A DNA stretch of 10,170 bases, taken from contig JAZTWW010000001.1 of assembly GCA_045636065.1 (NCBI GenBank), positions 1-10,170 of the forward strand, in the 5' to 3' direction. The number at the start of each line of letters is the position of its first letter. The stretch's first letter is position 1. A program made the position numbers and the translations under genes. Shown here piece by piece: positions 5,597-10,170 of the stretch. Under the pieces are notes generated by a model. It was not told the DNA's origin and ran no database searches. It saw only the letters and a program-made list of their open reading frames with translations. The DNA comes from RGIG5050 sp045636065 (GTDB lineage Bacteria; Verrucomicrobiota; Kiritimatiellia; RFP12; UBA1067).

Positions 5597-6217
5597 ATGA
5601 AGACTGGCAAGTTGGCAAGGATGGCAGCTGCGGCATTTGCCGTCGCGGCGATCTCGGGATGCGGCGACAGAAAAGCTGATGAGGCCGAGGTGAAGGGGGA
5701 TGATGCAATCACAGTGATTGCTACGCGCACGTCAGTTCGCAGCTATGATGCCGGGCGTGAAGTTGACGAGGCGACCATAGAGAAGCTTCTAAGGGCTGGT
5801 ATGGCTGCGCCCACCGCCCGCAATACGCAACCGTGGGAGTTCATAGTCGTCAAGGACCGTGAACAGTTGAAGGCGATCGCGCAGGTGCATCCCCATTCGC
5901 AGATGTCGGCCGGCGCGGGCTGTGCCATAATCGTGTGCGGCACCGACAACGGGATGGAGGGCCCGGGCAAGGAATATTGGGTGCAAGATTGCTCTGCAGC
6001 GACTGAAAACATCCTTCTCGCCGCCCATGCACTTGGTCTTGGCGCCGTATGGTGCGGCGTCTATCCAATCCCCGAGCGTATAGCCGGCATAAAGGGTGTC
6101 ATGGGGATGCCCGATGGCGTTACGCCCCTTAATGTGATCAATATCGGCCACATAAAGGCCCCAAGCAAGCCAAAGGACAAGTGGAAGCCCGAAAAGGTCC
6201 ATCGTGACAGGTGGTAG
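5597..6217 (+). CDS. nitroreductase-family flavoprotein, predicted lipoprotein
   Basis: The family reduces nitro compounds, quinones or flavins with FMN and NAD(P)H. The 206-residue protein has a lipoprotein signal: basic start, hydrophobic core and the lipobox ISGC with C22 as the lipidation site. After a short linker the nitroreductase domain runs from about 38 to 195. RTSVRSYD (44-51) and the AAPTARNTQPWEF stretch (70-82) are the classical FMN-binding elements, followed by AAHALGLGAVWCGVYP (about 142-157). The start has GGAGG 7 nt upstream and follows its own promoter. A lipid anchor would place the enzyme on the periplasmic side, so its electron donor is unclear. Short single-domain nitroreductases usually dimerise. 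The family call is firm and the substrate is unknown. Confidence 0.88.
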   Translation: MKTGKLARMAAAAFAVAAISGCGDRKADEAEVKGDDAITVIATRTSVRSYDAGREVDEATIEKLLRAGMAAPTARNTQPWEFIVVKDREQLKAIAQVHPHSQMSAGAGCAIIVCGTDNGMEGPGKEYWVQDCSAATENILLAAHALGLGAVWCGVYPIPERIAGIKGVMGMPDGVTPLNVINIGHIKAPSKPKDKWKPEKVHRDRW

Positions 6218-6225
6218 GGCGTAAG

Positions 6226-6265
6226 GGCGGGGTCTGTCCCCAGAAAAGGCGGGGTCTGTCCCCAG
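6226..6265. repeat. tandem pair of GGGGTCTGTCCCC repeats
   Basis: GGCGGGGTCTGTCCCCAG occurs at 6226-6243 and again, identical, at 6248-6265, separated by AAAA. Each unit can fold into a GGGG/CCCC hairpin. The pair lies just after the nitroreductase stop and before the promoter of the FHA operon, at the boundary between the accessory region and the GC-rich operon. Confidence 0.7.
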
Positions 6266-6285
6266 GGGGAAATTGCTGGGATTAT

Positions 6286-6314
6286 TTGAAATTTGGCTGA
6301 GGATTTGGTATAAT
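6286..6314 (+). promoter_or_regulatory. promoter of the FHA-PEGA-tlyA operon
   Basis: TTGAAA (6286-6291), a 17-bp spacer and TATAAT (6309-6314) with an extended -10 TGG precede the first operon gene. The ATTTGGTATAAT element is identical to those at 3281 and 5549. The leader to the ATG at 6359 would be about 38 nt. No other promoter is obvious before the genes that follow. Confidence 0.7.
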
Positions 6315-6358
6315 GGTTGCGTAAAGTTCACCGGGCAAGTTTGCCGAAAGGAGAGAAA

Positions 6359-6568
6359 ATGGTCAAGTTCCTTATCAAGCGGGTTTTGCTGCCGGTTTTG
6401 GTGCTGGCGGTTCTGGCTGTGGGCGCTCTTTGGCTCTATGGCTATTTCGGAGTGAAGGCCGGATGGATCGGCCCGACGGATGTCCCCGGGCTTAACGCCG
6501 TGTCGCACAGCGGCGCAGAGGCCGCAGGTGGCATCGCCGAGGCGACTAAGGTCAAACTCGGGCTCTGA
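6359..6568 (+). CDS. small single-pass membrane protein
   Basis: The 69-residue protein begins at ATG 6359, preceded by AAGGAGAG (6348-6355). An in-frame ATG at 6317 would add 14 residues but lies just after the -10 box and has no ribosome binding site. A basic start (K3, K7, R8) is followed by a strongly hydrophobic segment (about 9-30), then a Gly/Ala-rich tail of about 38 residues ending in KVKLGL. By charge the N-terminus should be cytoplasmic and the tail outside; it could also be an uncleaved signal peptide. The FHA gene follows after 21 nt. I recognise no family. Its place as first gene suggests it belongs to the same envelope module. Confidence 0.65.
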   Translation: MVKFLIKRVLLPVLVLAVLAVGALWLYGYFGVKAGWIGPTDVPGLNAVSHSGAEAAGGIAEATKVKLGL

Positions 6569-6589
6569 TAGACAGGTCGACGGAGAGAG

Positions 6590-7963
6590 ATGAAAGACGA
6601 CCTTGCCCTTTATGTCGTGGCAGGCCCGTTGAAGGGTTCGCGATATGAGGTGACGGAGGCGGGTCTCAGGCTGGGCCGCAGCTCAAACTGCGGCATCAGC
6701 ATAAAGGATCCTGCCCTGTCGCGGAACAATTCGCTTTTCGAGCTTCGCGATGGCGCCCTGTGGGTCACTGACCTCGCGAGCTCGAACGGCACGTTCGTGA
6801 ACGGCGAAGAGCTCGGCAGCGAACCGAGGCTGCTCAAAAAGGGTGACATGGTCGAGGCCGGCGACTGCGCCATTTCAGTCGGCATGGACAGGTCCCCCAA
6901 GCCTCTTCCAGACGCCGAGCCTCCGCCCGTCGCTCCCGAGCCTAAGGACGACGGCGACAAAATCGATCTCGGGCTTGTGAAGTGCAAGGTCGCCCCTGAA
7001 GAAGCCCCGCCTCTTGAGAGCAAGCCTGCGCGCCAGGGTACAAGGCTGTTCCTCTGGGGGCTTGTGGCCGTACTCTTGGCGGTAGCGGGCGTTTCGTGGC
7101 TCCTTGTAGCGCCGTATCCGGGCGCCTCCGAGCCGTCGCGCCATCCGGGCGCCAATATGCGCGAAACGAAAGCGGATGCCGTCCTCGCGCTCTCCTACGA
7201 GAAGGTCGAGGCCAGCACCGAAGGGATCTACCGCTACCTCCTTGAGTTCAGCGACGCAACGGGCGAGCTTTCCATCAAGATAGATTCCATCCCGAAGGAC
7301 GAGAGGCACGTGAGCGAATCGAAGCGCCTCGACGCCAAGGCGAGGGCGGAGTTCGAGCGGATTCTCTCGCCTGGCGCGCTCTATGCGCTCGACAGGGAGT
7401 ATTCCGCACCCGCGCCTAAGCCCGGCAGCCTCCAGAGCTTTTCGATGCGCATCGTCCGCACGGGCCGCGTCTTCTCCACGGAGATCGTCGATGCGATGGA
7501 GCCCGAGGCCTTCAAGGACGCTCGAACTGCGCTTGAGACGTTCGCGCAGAACGAGCTCGGCATCTGGGCGATCCAGTACCCCGCGGCCAAGCTCATCGAG
7601 ATGAGCCGCGAAAGCGAAAGCACGGCCGACGCGAAGTACGCCGAGCAGGATGTCGGCTACGGCAACCTCTACGCCGCGCTCGAAGAGTACAACAAGGCGA
7701 TATACTGCCTGCAGACCGTCGAGCCGAAACCAGCGTCCTACCCCGCTCTGATCGACAAGCAACAGCGCACCTCCGCGGAGCTCGACAGGCGCTACGCCGA
7801 GCGGAGCTTCTTCGCGGACAGGGCCATCAGCATAGGCGACTGGGAGACGGCCAGGGCCGAACTCAGGATACTCTGTGAAATGGCCGGTGATTCGCGCCGC
7901 GCCACAGCCGAGGCGAAGCTGATGGACGTCGAGAACCGCATCAGGAATGGAGGTCGGAGATGA
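6590..7963 (+). CDS. FHA-domain membrane protein with TPR-like C-terminus
   Basis: The 457-residue protein has an N-terminal FHA domain (about 5-98), the fold that reads phosphothreonine: LGRSS (28-32), SRNN (44-47) and SSNGTFVNG (64-72). The usual His of SRxH is Asn here (N47), while R30, S44 and N66 are kept. A Pro/Glu-rich linker (about 100-148) leads to one membrane segment (about 153-176). The rest is outside the cytoplasm and ends with helical repeats (about 340-457, including YGNLYAALEEYNKAIYCL) resembling TPR units. Such a layout could pass a cytoplasmic phospho-signal to an envelope assembly; no Ser/Thr kinase or phosphatase is in the window. The start has GGAG (6582-6585) 4 nt upstream. 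Its stop overlaps the next start as ATGA, indicating translational coupling to the PEGA protein. The FHA call is firm; the wider role is inference. Confidence 0.88.
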   Translation: MKDDLALYVVAGPLKGSRYEVTEAGLRLGRSSNCGISIKDPALSRNNSLFELRDGALWVTDLASSNGTFVNGEELGSEPRLLKKGDMVEAGDCAISVGMDRSPKPLPDAEPPPVAPEPKDDGDKIDLGLVKCKVAPEEAPPLESKPARQGTRLFLWGLVAVLLAVAGVSWLLVAPYPGASEPSRHPGANMRETKADAVLALSYEKVEASTEGIYRYLLEFSDATGELSIKIDSIPKDERHVSESKRLDAKARAEFERILSPGALYALDREYSAPAPKPGSLQSFSMRIVRTGRVFSTEIVDAMEPEAFKDARTALETFAQNELGIWAIQYPAAKLIEMSRESESTADAKYAEQDVGYGNLYAALEEYNKAIYCLQTVEPKPASYPALIDKQQRTSAELDRRYAERSFFADRAISIGDWETARAELRILCEMAGDSRRATAEAKLMDVENRIRNGGRR

Positions 7964-9285
7964 GATTTTCCGTTCCGGCAGCCGCCGCGCTTATGATGGC
8001 GGCCATGGGCGCTTTCGCCGCAGGCGAGCGCGTCGCGCCCGCGCAGCTTCAGGTTACGAGCGTCCCCGAAAAGGCGCAGCTCTTCATTGACGGCGCGCCG
8101 CGCGGCCTTACGCCGCAGAGCCTGTATTTCCCGCAGGGCGGGGTGCATGTCGTGAGCGCGTCCCTTCCGGGATACGTCACCGCCGACAGGACGGTAAGCG
8201 TGGAGAACGGCGCGGTAAGCCGCGTCGATCTGACGCTCAAGCGCGAAATGGGCCTTCTTCTCGTCACAAGCGAGCCTGATGGCGCGGAGGTCCGGGATGC
8301 CAAGATGAACTCCGTAAGCCTCGGGAATACGCCTCTTCTCGTAACTTCCCTCCCGACGGCGTCGGAGCATACGCTTGAGCTCGTCAAGGCAGGATGGCTC
8401 CCGAGGCGCATAAAGGTGAACCTCAATGACAGGACGCCCGTCGTCCGCCATGAGAAGCTTATGTCCGATTCGGGCGCGCTCGTATGCCTCAGCAAGCCCG
8501 AGGGCGCGGAAGTCGCGGTGAACGGCATCATCAAAGGGCGCACGCCCCTCACGCTTGAAAGCGTCCCCAAGGGAAGCGTGAGCGTAAGGTACCTCCTCGA
8601 CGGATACGCCATGGAAATGCGCGAGATACGGCTCAACGCCGGCGACAGGGAAACGGTCGACATCGCCATGAAGCCCCTGCCGGCGACGCTCACCGTGGTG
8701 ACCGAGCCCGAGAAGGCCACGGTGTACGTGGACGATGAATATCAAGGCAAGAGTCCGGCTCTCGTCCCGAACCTCGCGCCCGGCCTCCACACCGTAAGGG
8801 TCGAGCTTCAGGACCACGCCCCCGAGGTGAAGATCCTCGATCTCGCAAACGGCTCGACGACAACCGAGACGCTGCGGCTTTCGAGCGTTCTCGGCCGGAT
8901 CGAGGTGGCGACGGTACCTGCCGGCGTCAAAGTCCTTCTCGACGGCCGTACGGCAGGCGAAACGAAGCGCTCCGGCGGCGGGCTCAGGAGCGAGACGCTC
9001 TCCATTGACAGGGTACCGCAGGGCGAACATACGCTCACTTTCAGGCTGCGCGGCTACAGGGAGGATTCCCAGAAGATCAAGGTCGAGGCGAAGGGCGTGG
9101 AGCAGATCGTCAAGACGATGCACAAGGTCTGGACGAAGGACATAGAGGTGGAGACCGTCAACGGTACCGTCTCGGGCGTCCTTATCAGCGAAGGCCCGGA
9201 GGAGATCGAGGTGGAGGTCAAGCCCGGCGTCGTGGACAGGATCGGCCGAGGCCGCATCAAGCGGATCCAAAGGCTCATGGAGTAG
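7960..9285 (+). CDS. secreted PEGA-repeat protein with five repeats
   Basis: The 441-residue protein has a signal peptide (1 to about 21, ending AFAA) and five PEGA-type beta repeats at roughly 29-95, 98-168, 172-238, 241-308 and 311-389. They are marked by recurring (V/L)xSxPxxAxVxVDG...G.TP...L..G.H.V...L.GY, for example SVPEKAQLFIDG (34-45), TEPEKATVYVDD (248-259) and TVPAGVKVLLDG (318-329). PEGA domains are carbohydrate- or peptidoglycan-associated surface modules in many bacteria. The C-terminus (393-441) is a separate small beta-rich unit that could form an Sm/SH3-like barrel. Expression is coupled to the FHA gene through the ATGA overlap. The protein is likely periplasmic or surface-exposed and may be a partner of the FHA protein's outside part. 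Domain identity is firm, function is not. Confidence 0.87.
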   Translation: MRFSVPAAAALMMAAMGAFAAGERVAPAQLQVTSVPEKAQLFIDGAPRGLTPQSLYFPQGGVHVVSASLPGYVTADRTVSVENGAVSRVDLTLKREMGLLLVTSEPDGAEVRDAKMNSVSLGNTPLLVTSLPTASEHTLELVKAGWLPRRIKVNLNDRTPVVRHEKLMSDSGALVCLSKPEGAEVAVNGIIKGRTPLTLESVPKGSVSVRYLLDGYAMEMREIRLNAGDRETVDIAMKPLPATLTVVTEPEKATVYVDDEYQGKSPALVPNLAPGLHTVRVELQDHAPEVKILDLANGSTTTETLRLSSVLGRIEVATVPAGVKVLLDGRTAGETKRSGGGLRSETLSIDRVPQGEHTLTFRLRGYREDSQKIKVEAKGVEQIVKTMHKVWTKDIEVETVNGTVSGVLISEGPEEIEVEVKPGVVDRIGRGRIKRIQRLME

Positions 9286-9289
9286 CGGC

Positions 9290-10057
9290 GTGAAGGCAAG
9301 ACTCGACGCGGCAATGGCATTGAGATCGCTTGCGCAGAGCCGTACGGCCGCGCAGGCGCTCATTATGGCAGGCGAGGTGCGCGTCAACGGCCATACCGAG
9401 ACAAAGGCGAGCCGCCAGGTAGGCGAAGACGACATCATCGAAGTCGCCGCACCGCCGAGGTTCGTAAGCCGCGGCGGCGAGAAGCTAGAAGGGGCGTTCG
9501 CCGCGTTCCCTTCGTGGCGCGTCGAGGGGATGGTGTGCCTTGATGTCGGAAGCTCCACGGGCGGCTTCACGGACTGCCTTCTCCAGCACGGGGCTAAGCG
9601 GGTGATGGCCGTGGACGTTGGCACTAACCAGCTTGCGTACAAGCTCCGCACCGATCCGCGCGTTTGGGTGCGGGAGAACTTCAACGCGAGGTACATGACA
9701 GCCGCCGATCTTCCGGAGGTGCCCGAGCGTGCCGTAACTGACGTGAGCTTCATATCGCTCAAGCTCATACTTCCGCCTATGGCCGCCGTGCTGGCGCCAG
9801 GCGGCGAGATCGTAAGCCTTATAAAGCCGCAGTTCGAGGCAGGGCGCGGCCTTGCGCCGGGCGGTGTGGTGAAGGACCCCGAGGTTCGACGCCGCGTGGT
9901 GGAGGACATCACCGCCTTCGGGCGCGAAGAGCTCGGCCTTGAGGTCCTCGGCGTCGCGGAAAGCCCGATATCCGGCAAGGACAAGGGCAACATCGAATAC
10001 CTCTGCCATTGGCGCAGAGGCCGAAGAATCTGGAGTTTACCCATTTTTGGACAATGA
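9290..10057 (+). CDS. tlyA: TlyA-family rRNA 2'-O-methyltransferase
   Basis: TlyA enzymes methylate ribose 2'-OH groups of rRNA cytidines using S-adenosylmethionine; some members also affect capreomycin sensitivity and were once called hemolysins. The 255 residues show an N-terminal S4 RNA-binding domain (about 3-60: RLDAAMALRSLAQSR and QALIMAGEVRVNG) and an FtsJ/RrmJ-like methyltransferase (about 58-240). Its SAM motif is CLDVGSSTGGFTDCLL (83-98). K65, D151 (TDVSFISL), K179 (IKPQFEAG) and E236 (NIEYL) fit the family's K-D-K-E tetrad. GTG at 9290 is the start: it lies 4 nt after the PEGA stop, with GGAG (9279-9282) inside that gene. The family usually ends soon after NxEYL; the last 12 residues (244-255) fall in sequence of different composition, so the natural end may have been altered. 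Confidence 0.92.
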   Translation: MKARLDAAMALRSLAQSRTAAQALIMAGEVRVNGHTETKASRQVGEDDIIEVAAPPRFVSRGGEKLEGAFAAFPSWRVEGMVCLDVGSSTGGFTDCLLQHGAKRVMAVDVGTNQLAYKLRTDPRVWVRENFNARYMTAADLPEVPERAVTDVSFISLKLILPPMAAVLAPGGEIVSLIKPQFEAGRGLAPGGVVKDPEVRRRVVEDITAFGREELGLEVLGVAESPISGKDKGNIEYLCHWRRGRRIWSLPIFGQ

Positions 10058-10170
10058 AAGTGCATCTACCCCAATGTTTACAGGGGCGAGGGCGATTTTG
10101 CAAGTGTTTTCGGGTGAATTGCGATGGTTGACGGCTATCCGTCGCACCATTCGGCATACTCCATGAACTC
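10058..10170. other. AT-richer non-coding tail with a hairpin
   Basis: No gene is supported here; an ATG overlapping the tlyA stop opens only 25 codons. CCCC (10069-10072) can pair with GGGG (10083-10086). A longer hairpin pairs 10124-10128 (ATGGT) with 10146-10150 (ACCAT) and 10130-10134 (GACGG) with 10139-10143 (CCGTC) around the loop CTAT. Neither is followed by a T run, so they are not clear terminators. The change in composition begins inside the tlyA 3' end, near 10019. Confidence 0.45.

Noticed and set aside
6317..6358. Earlier ATG start (6317) for the small membrane protein
   Set aside because: It lies about 3 nt after the -10 box and has no ribosome binding site, while 6359 has a strong one and gives a normal membrane-protein N-terminus.
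5789..6508. A 239-codon minus-strand frame crossing the nitroreductase and the operon promoter
   Set aside because: It runs through a strong plus-strand promoter, repeats and a conserved enzyme gene, and its own product resembles nothing.
6875..7762. A 295-codon minus-strand frame opposite the FHA gene
   Set aside because: It is a shadow of the FHA gene, with no ribosome binding site or family resemblance.
7792..10065. A 757-codon open frame on the minus strand
   Set aside because: It lies antisense to the PEGA and tlyA genes, whose families are clear. High GC and codon bias of the plus-strand genes leave this frame open, and its translation is Arg/Ser/Pro-rich without recognisable domains.
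10128..10156. TTGACG as a -35 box near the right edge
   Set aside because: No acceptable -10 sequence follows at 16-18 bp, and the bases are part of a hairpin.

Overview
The window looks like a chromosomal segment of a Gram-negative, fairly GC-rich bacterium. Several features would fit a member of the PVC group (Kiritimatiellota, Lentisphaerota or Verrucomicrobiota): a lipoprotein nitroreductase, an FHA protein next to a PEGA-repeat protein, tandem TTTCGTG intergenic repeats, and a recurring extended -10 promoter. This placement is inference from gene style and repeats, and no marker here settles it.

The left two thirds (about 1-6265) reads as an accessory region with lower GC than the right third. 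It starts with a possible partial minus-strand ORF and a promoter region carrying a 12-bp inverted repeat. Next come three closely spaced plus-strand genes: a 669-residue protein joining a PLD (HxK) domain to a P-loop NTPase domain (202-2211), a 47-residue very basic protein (2226-2369), and a membrane-anchored NERD nuclease-like protein with a C-terminal zinc ribbon (2388-3176). Two nuclease-type domains, an NTPase and an apparent shared transcript suggest a nucleic-acid-targeting system, possibly anti-phage. I know of no described system with this exact composition, so it is the main candidate for something new.

A 409-bp gene-free stretch (3177-3585) follows, packed with short repeats and an orphan promoter plus start codon. 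Then come a secreted protein of unknown function (3586-4299), a zinc-ribbon membrane protein resembling DUF4282 proteins (4335-4886), a solitary Vsr-type mismatch endonuclease with an altered active-site position and no methyltransferase nearby (4993-5466), and the nitroreductase lipoprotein (5597-6217). GGGGTCTGTCCCC-type inverted repeats sit in the gaps between these genes.

The right third (6286-10057) is one compact, GC-rich operon behind a good promoter: a small single-pass membrane protein, an FHA protein with one membrane segment and a TPR-like tail, a secreted five-repeat PEGA protein (start overlapping the FHA stop as ATGA), and a TlyA-family rRNA methyltransferase with a GTG start 4 nt after the PEGA stop. 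The first three look like an envelope-associated scaffold or sensor module, with tlyA as a co-transcribed housekeeping gene. Base composition changes abruptly near the tlyA 3' end, and the last 113 bases hold hairpin-forming sequence with no gene I can support.

Two promoters (before 202 and before 3586) are near copies of each other. Both place the -10 box only 6 nt before the ATG, with no ribosome binding site, which implies leaderless mRNAs.
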